Source: JBCBSZ01 sp039185015 (GTDB lineage Bacteria > Actinomycetota > Acidimicrobiia > Acidimicrobiales > Poriferisodalaceae). From it: a DNA stretch of 64,000 bases. The position numbers and the translations under genes are program-made. The DNA lies in contig JBCDAU010000005.1 of NCBI GenBank assembly GCA_039185015.1, forward strand, positions 131,482 to 195,481, in the 5' to 3' direction. Below, in pieces: positions 48,496-56,194 of the stretch. A model generated the notes under the pieces. It had not been told where the DNA came from. It saw nothing but the letters and a program-made list of their open reading frames with translations, and made no database searches. Position 1 is the first letter of the stretch, and each line of letters begins with the position of its first letter.

Positions 48496-50132
48496 GCCGT
48501 CTCGATACCGGCCGCCGACTCGAGGCCGAGCTGCTCCACCGCCCGATCCCGCAGCTGGTACTTCTGGATCTTGCCGGTGACGGTCATCGGGAAGTCGTTG
48601 GTCGTGTGCACGTAGCGCGGCACCTTGTAGTGGGCGATGCGCCCCTGGCAGTACTCCCGCACCTCCTCGACCGAGATGTCCTCACCGTCGACGGTGGTCA
48701 CCCAGGCCATGATCTCCTCGCCGTACTTCTCGTCGGGCACGCCGATGACCTGCACGTCCTGGATGCGGGGATGGGAGTAGAGGAACTCCTCGATCTCGCG
48801 CGGGTACACGTTCTCGCCACCGCGGATCACCATGTCCTTGATGCGGCCGACGATGTTGACGTAGCCGTCGTCGTCCATCGTGGCGAGGTCGCCGGTGTGC
48901 ATCCAGCCGTCGGCGTCGATGGCGTCGGCCGTGCGCTGCTCGTCGTTCCAGTACCCGATCATCACCGAGTACCCGCGGGTGCAGAACTCGCCACCCCCGT
49001 CGCCCCGATCGATCGTCTCGCCCGTCTTGGGGTCGACGATCTTGATCTCGACGTGGGGATGCACCCGTCCGACCGAGCCGACGCGGGCGTCGATCGGATC
49101 GTCACGGTCGGTCTGGGTCGACACCGGTGAGGTCTCGGTCATGCCGTAGGCGATGGTGACCTCGTCCATGTTCATGGTCTCGATGCACTGCTTCATGACC
49201 TCGACGGGGCACGGCGACCCGGCCATGATCCCGGTCCGCAGCGACGAGAGGTCGTAGCTGTCGAAGTCGGGCAACGCGAGCGCTGCGATGAACATCGTCG
49301 GCACGCCGTAGAGGCTCGTGCACCGCTCGTTCTGCACCGCCTGGAGCGTCGCCTCGGGCTCGAAGGACGGCGCCGGGAGCACCATCGTGGCGCCGTGGCT
49401 GGTGCAGCCGAGGTTGCCCATCACCATGCCGAAGCAGTGGTAGAGCGGCACCGGGATCGCCACCCGGTCCTCCTCGGTGTAGCCGCAGCCGCGTGCGACG
49501 AAGTAGCCGTTGTTCAGGATGTTCCGGTGGCTGAGGGTCGCGCCCTTCGGGAAGCCGGTCGTGCCGGAGGTGTACTGGATGTTGATCGGGTCATCGGGTG
49601 AGAGACCGGCCGACACCGCCCGCAGCTCGTCGTCGCTCACCTGGTCGGCGGCGGAGAGCAACTCGGGCCAGTCGTCGGTGCCGATGAACACCACCTGCTC
49701 GAGCTCGGGGAGGTCAGCCCGCACCTCCTCCACCATCGCGACGTAGTTCGAGGTCTTGAAGTCCGTCGCCGCCACCAGACCCGTGCAGCCCGACTGGTTG
49801 AGCGCGTACTGGACCTCGTGGGTCCGGTACGCCGGGTTGATGTTCACCAGGATCACGCCGATCTTGGCGGTCGCGAACTGCGTCAGGACCCACTCGGACA
49901 GGTTCGGCGCCCAGATGCCGATCCGGTCACCGGTGGTGAAGCCGCGGGCGAGCAGCGCACGGGCGAGCTCGTCGACACGATCGTTCAGCTCCCGGTAGGT
50001 CCATCGCACGTCCTGGTGGGGGACGACGAGGGCCTCGCGATCGGCGACGCGCGCCGTCGTGGCCTCGAGATCGGCGCCGATCGTGCGGTCGAGCAGGTCG
50101 ACGTCGGTCGGCCCGGTGGCGGTGGCGAGCAT
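48492..50132 (-). CDS. Fatty-acyl-CoA ligase / AMP-binding enzyme
   Basis: The ~546-residue protein has all ANL-superfamily motifs: YTSGTTGFPKGATLSH (P-loop), YGMTETSPVS, TGDLATMDDDGYVNIVGRIKD (hinge), and the C-terminal lysine in TVTGKIQKYQ. This order and length match medium- or long-chain acyl-CoA synthetases that activate acids through an acyl-adenylate. AAGGGGGGAC upstream fixes the ATG at 50132. It is coupled to the SDR gene downstream. Chain length and physiological substrate are not predictable from sequence alone. Confidence 0.92.
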   Translation of the reverse strand: MLATATGPTDVDLLDRTIGADLEATTARVADREALVVPHQDVRWTYRELNDRVDELARALLARGFTTGDRIGIWAPNLSEWVLTQFATAKIGVILVNINPAYRTHEVQYALNQSGCTGLVAATDFKTSNYVAMVEEVRADLPELEQVVFIGTDDWPELLSAADQVSDDELRAVSAGLSPDDPINIQYTSGTTGFPKGATLSHRNILNNGYFVARGCGYTEEDRVAIPVPLYHCFGMVMGNLGCTSHGATMVLPAPSFEPEATLQAVQNERCTSLYGVPTMFIAALALPDFDSYDLSSLRTGIMAGSPCPVEVMKQCIETMNMDEVTIAYGMTETSPVSTQTDRDDPIDARVGSVGRVHPHVEIKIVDPKTGETIDRGDGGGEFCTRGYSVMIGYWNDEQRTADAIDADGWMHTGDLATMDDDGYVNIVGRIKDMVIRGGENVYPREIEEFLYSHPRIQDVQVIGVPDEKYGEEIMAWVTTVDGEDISVEEVREYCQGRIAHYKVPRYVHTTNDFPMTVTGKIQKYQLRDRAVEQLGLESAAGIETA

Positions 50133-50211
50133 GGGTCCCCCTTCTCCTCGCGGGGATCGTATCGACGGCGGACGCACCGCACCGGTCCCCGCCGACCGTC
50201 GGAGCCAGCTC

Positions 50212-50217
50212 TACGCT
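50212..50217 (+). promoter_or_regulatory. -10 box (TACGCT), leaderless promoter
   Basis: TACGCT is followed by 6 nt and the ATG at 50224. No ribosome binding site is present. Confidence 0.5.
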
Positions 50218-50223
50218 CGGACG

Positions 50224-52242
50224 ATGCCCGAGGCCGGCTCGAGCGACGGTGCGTCGCCCGTGATCCAGGTGGTCGTCGCTGCCGCCGACCACGAGTTCGA
50301 CGACCTCCGCCGACGCCTCGCCAAGCAGCTCGAACAGGACGCACCGACGCCGCTCGAGGTCCTCGACGTCCCGCCGACGAGCGGCGCACCGCCCTCGACC
50401 GGCGACCGACTCGCCGCCGCTCGCCGCGCTGACCTGCTCCTCGTGCTCCTCGGTACCGCCTACGACGACGCGCCCCAGGGCTATCAGCGACCGATCGCCC
50501 GCCTCCAGTACGACGCCGTGCTCTCGAGCGCCCACGCCACCCTGCTCGCAGTGACCGTCGACACCGGGCTCGACGCCGGGCCCGAGATCGACGCCTGGCG
50601 CACGCTGATCGTCGGCCGCACCCGGACCGACCGGTTCGCGTCGGAGGACCCCGAGCTCCTCGATCGGCTCGCGGAGCGGGTCTGGGCCGCAGCGCACTCG
50701 CGGCAGGTCGCGCTCGGGCTGCTGCCCGAACCCGGTGGGCCGGGCAACACGCCTCCGCTCCCGCTCCCTGGCGAGGTGCAGGCCGCGCTCGGCGCCATCG
50801 ACGGCGACGACCCCTACGGGGACCGACTCGAAGACCTCGGGCCCCGTATTCCGGTCGACCGGACGGCGCCATCCGGTCCAGCGGCGGCGGCTCCAGGCGG
50901 CTCCGCGGCGAGTACCGGTCCGCCGACCGAACCGGCGCGGCTCGCTGCGGAGGAGCAGTGGCGCGAGGCGGTGCTCGCCTGGCAGACGGGCAGGTGGTCC
51001 GAGCTGGCCCACCACCTCGGCCGGGGCGACGACGAGCGACCGCTCGACGCCCACACCGCACTGTTCCGTGCCCGGATCGGCCTGGCCGCCGGCCGGATCG
51101 ACCGAGCCGTGAAGGCGATCCCGCTCGCCGACCGGGCCGCCGCCCTGGCGACCGGAACCGGTAAGGATCACCTCGCCGCTGCCGCCATGCTCGTCGCCTC
51201 CCGCGCCGCTCGTGCCGCCGGCGCCGACCCCACCCAGTACGTCGAGCGGGCGCTGACGCTCGCCCCCGACCGCGCCGAGCCGCTGGTCGAGCAGGCGATC
51301 GTGCTCGCCGAGGCCGGGCGCTCGACCGAGGTCCCCGCGCTCATCGCTGCCGCAGCCGAGCGCTACCCGGGTGCCCTCATCGGACTCGCCGGTGAGCCCG
51401 CGATCCAGGGCGCCGGACCGGCGTTGGTCGAGGGCATCGACGAGGCCCGCGCTCGGGCGCGGGCGCACGTCGAACCCCTCTGCGAGCTCGCACTGGCCGT
51501 CGTGCCGTCCTCCTGGGCCGCAGCCCGCCCCGCAGCCGACCTGCCGTTCCTCGACCTCGTCCGCCACGGCCAGGCCGCCGCGGCTCACGTCTTCGAGGAG
51601 CTCCGACGGTGGGCCAAGGTGTTGATGGGCATCCATCAGTCGGCGGTCTACGTCGAGCAGGCCCAGCCGTTCGCCGACATGGCGCCGCTTCGTCCCGACC
51701 CACCGTTCCATCGCGTCGGCATCGCTGCGACGATCGGACTGGGCGCATCGTTGCTCGTCGCCCGCGCCGTCGACAGCGACTACCTCGCCTACTTCGGCAC
51801 CTGGGCGCTGGTCGCCACCACCGAGCGGAGCCTCCAGGAACGGATCGAGCGCGACGCCCAGTACCACTCGGCCTCGGCGAAGCGACTCGACGCCGCACAG
51901 AGCTTCCGACACCACATCGACCGGTTCGAGCAGCTCGTCGGGGCGTGGCCCTGCCTCGCACCCGTGGCCGAGCTGGAACGAGCTGCGGTGGGCGACGTCG
52001 TGCTGGTTCCGTCGGCTGCCCCACCGGCAGGGCTCCCGTTGCAGACCGAGCTGTTCCCACCCGACCTCGCCGTCGTGACCGGCCCGGAGCCGCCGCCGTC
52101 GCCACAGATCCTCGTCCGGGTGATGGAAGACGGTGAGGGCAGCCGGTCGTTGTCGCGGGTGTCCGCCTACTTCGGCGACACCGGCGTCATGCCGGTCCCG
52201 GCGGGGCCGCCGGCGCCGAGTCGTCGTCGATCGCGTCGATGA
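50224..52242 (+). CDS. DUF4062-like (TIR-fold) protein with helical repeats and membrane segment
   Basis: The N-terminal ~155 residues resemble DUF4062, a TIR-related fold: the entry strand IQVVVAAADHEFDDLRRRLAKQL, DRLAAARRADLLLVLLGTAYDD, and ARLQYDAVLSSAHATLLAV. After a Pro/Ala-rich linker (~165-235), residues ~250-410 form TPR-like helical repeats (RIDRAVKAIPLADRAAAL, YVERALTLAPDRAEPLVEQAIVLAEAG). A hydrophobic region at ~500-540 (VGIAATIGLGASLLVARAV, then YLAYFGTWALVATT) could be one or two membrane helices. DUF4062 often fronts STAND-type or defence proteins, but no NTPase is present here. Function is unknown. The 3' end overlaps the convergent DUF2510 gene by 56 bp. Confidence 0.7.
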   Translation: MPEAGSSDGASPVIQVVVAAADHEFDDLRRRLAKQLEQDAPTPLEVLDVPPTSGAPPSTGDRLAAARRADLLLVLLGTAYDDAPQGYQRPIARLQYDAVLSSAHATLLAVTVDTGLDAGPEIDAWRTLIVGRTRTDRFASEDPELLDRLAERVWAAAHSRQVALGLLPEPGGPGNTPPLPLPGEVQAALGAIDGDDPYGDRLEDLGPRIPVDRTAPSGPAAAAPGGSAASTGPPTEPARLAAEEQWREAVLAWQTGRWSELAHHLGRGDDERPLDAHTALFRARIGLAAGRIDRAVKAIPLADRAAALATGTGKDHLAAAAMLVASRAARAAGADPTQYVERALTLAPDRAEPLVEQAIVLAEAGRSTEVPALIAAAAERYPGALIGLAGEPAIQGAGPALVEGIDEARARARAHVEPLCELALAVVPSSWAAARPAADLPFLDLVRHGQAAAAHVFEELRRWAKVLMGIHQSAVYVEQAQPFADMAPLRPDPPFHRVGIAATIGLGASLLVARAVDSDYLAYFGTWALVATTERSLQERIERDAQYHSASAKRLDAAQSFRHHIDRFEQLVGAWPCLAPVAELERAAVGDVVLVPSAAPPAGLPLQTELFPPDLAVVTGPEPPPSPQILVRVMEDGEGSRSLSRVSAYFGDTGVMPVPAGPPAPSRRRSRR

Positions 52243-52717
52243 CCCGGTCGGCGATGTCGCTGATCAGCTCGGCGACGCCGATGCCGGCGACGACCTGGAA
52301 CACGAAGTAGCCGACCACGAGCAGGAAGCCGATGACGGCCGCCCAGCGGACGTAGCGGGCCAGCTGGCCGACGGTCTCGGTGATCAGCGGGGTGACGTTG
52401 CCCGCCTGCCGGCGCACCTCTCCGACGACGCGATCGACCTCGGTGCGGGCGGCGGTCTGGAGCTCTCCGACTGCACGGTCCATCTCGGAGCGAGCGCTCG
52501 TCTGCACGGCCGCGACGATGCGATCGACATCGGTCGAGCGGATGCCGCCTCCGACCACTGCGGTGGCCTGGGCGCCCTCCGCCGGCCCGACCGCCTCGGT
52601 CATCGTGTGGAGCGGACGGGTCCGGTAGTGGTCGCTCCAGTCGTCGCCATCCCACCAGCGCAGGCGCGTCCCTCCGGTCGGGTCGGGATACCAACCGGGA
52701 GCGGCGAGCGTCGTCAC
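52187..52717 (-). CDS. DUF2510 domain membrane protein
   Basis: The protein (176 aa) begins with the DUF2510 motif PGWYPDPTGGTRLRWWDG, a small surface-type module common in actinobacterial membrane proteins. A helical middle region with a heptad-like pattern (RIVAAVQTSARSEMDRAVGEL) leads to one transmembrane helix (~128-150, WAAVIGFLLVVGYFVFQVVAG) and a short acidic tail. It follows the SPFH gene by 3 nt, as third gene of the NfeD-SPFH operon, so it may be part of that membrane-scaffold complex. Confidence 0.8.
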   Translation of the reverse strand: MTTLAAPGWYPDPTGGTRLRWWDGDDWSDHYRTRPLHTMTEAVGPAEGAQATAVVGGGIRSTDVDRIVAAVQTSARSEMDRAVGELQTAARTEVDRVVGEVRRQAGNVTPLITETVGQLARYVRWAAVIGFLLVVGYFVFQVVAGIGVAELISDIADRVIDAIDDDSAPAAPPGPA

Positions 52718-52720
52718 CGA

Positions 52721-53746
52721 CTACTCCGTCGGCGGGGGGAGGTCGACGCGCTGGGAGGGGTCCGGCATCTGGCGATGTGCCTGGGGGCTGTCGTCGGCCG
52801 CGACGCCGTTGGTGAGCCCGAACGTCTCGCCCATCGCGCCGAGCGTGCCGAGCAGACCGGCGTAGTCGGCGGGCACGATCAGCTTGGTGGCCCGGCCGTC
52901 GGCGAGACGCTCCAGCGCGGCGAGGTACTCGACGGCCACCGTCGCGCCGTCGGGCTCGGCCGCCTTGATGCCCTCGAGCCGCTCCTTGGCGCCGATGCCC
53001 TCACCCTGCCCGACGAGCGACAGCCGGGTCTTCTCGGCCTCGGCCCGGAGGCGGATCGCCTCCGCATCGCCCTCGGCATCGAGGATCGCCGCCGACTTGC
53101 GGCCCTCGGCGGCGAGCACGGCCGAGCGCTTCTCGCCCTCGGCCCGGGCGATGGCGGCCTCACGGAAGCCGTCCGCCTCGGTGACCGTGGCTCGCCGGTC
53201 GCGCTCGGCCTTCATCTGCGCGTGCATCGCGGACACCACCTCGGCCGGCGGGTCGATGCGCTGGATCTCCACGCGGACCACCCGAACGCCCCACTTGTCG
53301 GTGGCGTCGTCGAGGACCTCGCGGAGCTGGGTGTTGATGGTGTCCCGGGAGGTCAACGCCTTGTCGAGCTCGAGGTCACCGATCAGGTTCCGGAGGTTGG
53401 TCTGCGCCAGCTTCGTGATGGCGGTGAAGAAGTCGGCGACGTTGTAGACGAGGCGCTGCGGATCGGTGGCCTCGTAGTAGACGACCGCGTCGACGGACAC
53501 GACGACGTTGTCCGCCGTGATGACCTCCTGCGGCGGCACGTCGACGACCTGCTCGCGCATGTCGACCAGGCGCATCGTGTCGATGAACGGGAAGATGAAG
53601 TGGAAGCCGGGCTCCTTGGTCGTCTTGTACCGACCGAGTCGTTCGACCAGACCCCGCTGGTACGGGCGCACGATCTTGACGCCCGTCGAGAGGACGCCCA
53701 GGCCGACGATGCCGATGGCGACGATGACGATGGCTGCCGGGTTCAC
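52721..53746 (-). CDS. SPFH/Band 7 (stomatin-like) membrane scaffold protein
   Basis: The 341-residue protein has one N-terminal membrane helix (IVIVAIGIVGLGVL), then the SPFH core IVRPYQRGLVERLGRYKTTKEPGFHFIFPFID, with TADNVVVSVDAVVYYEATDP, and a long coiled-coil helix (RAEGEKRSAVLAAEGRKSAAILDAEGDAEAIRLRAEAEK) ending in ADYAGLLGTLG. This is the slipin/stomatin branch that is usually coupled with NfeD, which is the gene immediately upstream (GTGA overlap). The pair organises membrane domains or controls membrane proteases. Confidence 0.93.
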   Translation of the reverse strand: MNPAAIVIVAIGIVGLGVLSTGVKIVRPYQRGLVERLGRYKTTKEPGFHFIFPFIDTMRLVDMREQVVDVPPQEVITADNVVVSVDAVVYYEATDPQRLVYNVADFFTAITKLAQTNLRNLIGDLELDKALTSRDTINTQLREVLDDATDKWGVRVVRVEIQRIDPPAEVVSAMHAQMKAERDRRATVTEADGFREAAIARAEGEKRSAVLAAEGRKSAAILDAEGDAEAIRLRAEAEKTRLSLVGQGEGIGAKERLEGIKAAEPDGATVAVEYLAALERLADGRATKLIVPADYAGLLGTLGAMGETFGLTNGVAADDSPQAHRQMPDPSQRVDLPPPTE

Positions 53747-54252
53747 GGCGTCACCTCCTGTTCGGGTCCGGGCCGTTCGGCCGGGACGACCTGCACGACC
53801 ACGCGGGTGCCGCGCACCTCGAGCACCTCGACGAGCGCCCCCTCGGGCACCTCGTCGTCGGTGGCGGACACGGCACGCCAGATCTCGCCCTCGACCTGCA
53901 CGGTGCCGGTCGTCTGCATCTGCTGCGACGGGATCGCCGATGATGCGGTGCCCCGCATGCCCACCAGCCGGTCAGCGCCGACGCCCGGTGGCAGGTCTCG
54001 ATCGGTGACGAAGCGGCGAGCCCATCGGTAGAAGACGTAGAAGAGCGCGGAGCCGCCGAAGACGAACGTGGACCACTGCGCCGCCACCGGGGCGTCGTAG
54101 AACCCGAGCAGGGAGGCGATCAGCGCCGAGATGGCGAACGGGGCGAGGATGAAGGTCCCCGCGATCAGCGTCAGCTCGATCAGGGCGAACACGACCGCGA
54201 TGATCAGCCAGATCCACGGCCACAGGTTCAGGTCGATCCCCAGATCGAGCAC
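53743..54252 (-). CDS. NfeD family membrane protein
   Basis: The ~169-residue protein is a short NfeD without the ClpP-type protease domain: three or four membrane helices (WIWLIIAVVFALIELTLIAG, FILAPFAISALIASLLGFY, WSTFVFGGSALFYVFYRW), then a cytoplasmic OB-fold (VGMRGTASSA, then TGTVQVEGEIWRAVSATDDEVPEGALVEVLEVRGTRVVVQV). NfeD acts with the SPFH protein, whose gene follows. A TAGACT -10 box lies 7 nt before the GTG at 54252, so the operon probably starts leaderless here. Confidence 0.92.
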   Translation of the reverse strand: MLDLGIDLNLWPWIWLIIAVVFALIELTLIAGTFILAPFAISALIASLLGFYDAPVAAQWSTFVFGGSALFYVFYRWARRFVTDRDLPPGVGADRLVGMRGTASSAIPSQQMQTTGTVQVEGEIWRAVSATDDEVPEGALVEVLEVRGTRVVVQVVPAERPGPEQEVTP

Positions 54253-54259
54253 GCCGTCC

Positions 54260-54265
54260 AGTCTA
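54260..54265 (-). promoter_or_regulatory. -10 box (TAGACT), leaderless promoter of the NfeD-SPFH operon
   Basis: On the minus strand TAGACT is followed by 7 nt and the GTG at 54252. Confidence 0.5.
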
Positions 54266-54325
54266 CGGCGACGGAGCCGCCGGCCCCCGTACCAGGCGCT
54301 CAGGCCCAGCCGCTCGGCGGGCCGC

Positions 54326-55066
54326 TCAGGCCCAGCCGCCTGCGTACGGCACGAACGCGCCCGTCTGGAAACCGCTGGTGCCGTCGAGGAACACCGCGCA
54401 AAAGGCGGCGAACTCCTCCATCGTGCCCAGGCGGCCGAGCGGGACCATCGACTCGACCTTCGCCCGGCGCTCGGGATCGTCCTCGATGCGGTTCGCCTTC
54501 CGGAACTCGGGGAAGTCCATGAAGTTGGTGCCGACCGCGTTGACCTGGACGCGATGACGAGCCATCTCGTCGGCCACATTGGCCACCAACATGTTCGCCC
54601 CGGCCCGGGTCGCCGAGTAGAGCGGCGCGCCGGGCGTCGGGCGAGCGCCGGACGCGGAGGTCATCACCAGCACCTGCCCGGTCTTCGCCTCGATCATCGG
54701 AGGGAGCACCGCCTGCAGGAAGCGCATCGGTGCCTCGAGGTTGCCGCCGACGACCCGACGGAGGTCGTCGATCGTGGCGTCGAGGAATCGGCCCAACACG
54801 ATCGCGCCGGAGGACATCACCGCCGAGTCGAGCCGGGAGAACCGGCCCATCGCCGCCTCGACGAGCCGTTCCGCTGCGCCCTCCTCGCCGAGGTCCTGCA
54901 CACCCTCGACGGCTTCGACAGACGCCCCGCCGTCCTCGAGCTCCGACACGAGCTCGTCGGACGGATCGCCGAGCACGAGGTCGTGACCCCGGTCGGCGAG
55001 GATGCGGGCGAGATCGGGACCGACGTAGGAGCCGGCTCCGGAGACGAGGGCGACGCGACGGGTCAT
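54326..55066 (-). CDS. Probable halohydrin dehalogenase (SDR superfamily, HheG-like)
   Basis: The 246-residue protein has an SDR fold, but the catalytic Lys is replaced by Arg: Ser137-x12-Tyr150-x3-Arg154, exactly the Ser-Tyr-Arg triad spacing of halohydrin dehalogenases. The cofactor motif GxxxGxG is replaced by Ser9-x4-Tyr14-x-Gly16, matching the family's T-x4-(F/Y)-x-G halide-site motif with Ser for Thr. Asn181-Phe182-Met183 aligns with the Asn-Tyr-Leu halide-pocket residues of HheC, and RLGT matches the conserved C-terminal segment. Such enzymes convert vicinal haloalcohols to epoxides and open epoxides with anions. A plain SDR with a Lys-to-Arg change is the alternative. A TAGGTT box 7 nt before the ATG overlaps the gcvT stop codon. 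Confidence 0.72.
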   Translation of the reverse strand: MTRRVALVSGAGSYVGPDLARILADRGHDLVLGDPSDELVSELEDGGASVEAVEGVQDLGEEGAAERLVEAAMGRFSRLDSAVMSSGAIVLGRFLDATIDDLRRVVGGNLEAPMRFLQAVLPPMIEAKTGQVLVMTSASGARPTPGAPLYSATRAGANMLVANVADEMARHRVQVNAVGTNFMDFPEFRKANRIEDDPERRAKVESMVPLGRLGTMEEFAAFCAVFLDGTSGFQTGAFVPYAGGWA

Positions 55067-55073
55067 GGGCCGG

Positions 55074-55079
55074 AACCTA
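55074..55079 (-). promoter_or_regulatory. -10 box (TAGGTT) overlapping the gcvT stop codon
   Basis: On the minus strand TAGGTT is followed by 7 nt and the ATG at 55066. Its first three bases are the stop codon of gcvT. Confidence 0.45.
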
Positions 55080-56174
55080 CCTCGGACGGCGGACCGAGCC
55101 CGAGGGCACGAACGGTAGGTCGACCACCTCGCAGGCGACGTCGCTGCCCCGCACGTCGGCGACGAGGGCCGTGCCGACCGTCGCCGCGCCCGGGTCGACG
55201 TAGGCCATCGCGACCGGTGCGCCGACCGTCGGACCGAAGGTGCCGCTGGTGATGACCCCCGCCTCGTTCCCCTCGGCGGTCCGCAACGCGGCGGGCGGAC
55301 GGGCCGGGCGACGGCCCTCGGGACGCAGTCCGACACGCAGCCGGCCGGGCCCGTCGGCGAGCTCGGCGAGGACCCGATCGGCCCCGAGGAAGCCGCCCTC
55401 CTCGCGCCGACGCTTCTGGATCGTCCACGACAGCCCCGCCTCGACGGGCGAGACGGTCTCGTCGAGGTCGTTGCCATAGAGGCACAGACCCGCCTCGAGC
55501 CGCAACGTGTCGCGGGCACCCAGGCCGGCCGGCAGCACACGGTCGTCGGCCAGCAGCGCACGGGCGAGCTCCTCGGCCCGATCGGCGGGCACGCACAGCT
55601 CGCCCCCGTCCTCGCCCGTGTAGCCACTGCGGCTCAGCCACACCGGCACCCCGGCGACCTCGGTGGCTGACGCCTCCATCGAGAACAGGTCGCCGACCTC
55701 GGCGCCGAGATCCGCGAGCACGGCGACCGCCTCCGGGCCCTGCAGGGCGAGCAGGGCGGTGTTGGTTCGCTCGGTCACCGCCGCGCCGCCGAGGTGGTCC
55801 CGAAGGTGCGGCAGCATGACGTCGCGACGGGATGCGTTGACGACGAGGCCGAGGTGGTCGCCGTGGTTGGTCACGATCGCGTCGTCGAGGATGCCGCCGT
55901 CCTCGTTGGTGAATGCCGTGTACCGGCAGCGGCCGACGCCGAGCGTCGTGATCGCGGAGGGCACGAGCCGCTCCAACCCCTCGGCGGCCGAGGCGTCGAG
56001 ATCGACGACCGCCATGTGCGACACGTCGAAGAGCGAGGCGGAGGAACGGGTGTGCGCGTGCTCGTCGAGCGTGCCGGCGAACGACACCGGCATGTCCCAG
56101 CCGGCGAAGGGCATCATCTTGGCGCCCGACTCGAGGTGCAGTTCGTGGAGCGGGGTCGTGCGGAGCTCGGTCAT
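55077..56174 (-). CDS. gcvT: Aminomethyltransferase (glycine cleavage T protein)
   Basis: GcvT moves the methylene group from aminomethyl-lipoyl-H to tetrahydrofolate. The 365-residue protein has the start RTTPLHELHLESGAKMMPFAGWDMPV, SLFDVSHMAVVDL, LLALQGPEAV, SRSGYTGEDGGELCVP (folate-binding region) and the C-terminal GVITSGTFGPTVG. These are full-length features. The other glycine-cleavage genes (gcvH, gcvP) are not in the window. The rbsK-like gene lies 20 bp upstream on the same strand. Confidence 0.95.
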   Translation of the reverse strand: MTELRTTPLHELHLESGAKMMPFAGWDMPVSFAGTLDEHAHTRSSASLFDVSHMAVVDLDASAAEGLERLVPSAITTLGVGRCRYTAFTNEDGGILDDAIVTNHGDHLGLVVNASRRDVMLPHLRDHLGGAAVTERTNTALLALQGPEAVAVLADLGAEVGDLFSMEASATEVAGVPVWLSRSGYTGEDGGELCVPADRAEELARALLADDRVLPAGLGARDTLRLEAGLCLYGNDLDETVSPVEAGLSWTIQKRRREEGGFLGADRVLAELADGPGRLRVGLRPEGRRPARPPAALRTAEGNEAGVITSGTFGPTVGAPVAMAYVDPGAATVGTALVADVRGSDVACEVVDLPFVPSGSVRRPR

Positions 56175-56194
56175 CGCCCCGCAGGTTGGCAGAT

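Noticed and set aside
47119..48615. A 498-codon + strand frame antisense to the SDR gene and the 3' end of the acyl-CoA ligase gene
   Set aside because: It is a shadow frame: the SDR and ligase motifs on the minus strand are complete.
54326..55066. A plain NAD(P)-dependent SDR call for this gene
   Set aside because: The Tyr-x3-Lys Lys is Arg and the cofactor glycine motif is replaced. The combination fits a halohydrin dehalogenase better, although this remains to be proven.
56175..56194. A glycine riboswitch upstream of gcvT
   Set aside because: Only 20 bp separate gcvT from the ribokinase gene, far too short for a riboswitch, and no aptamer-like structure is seen.
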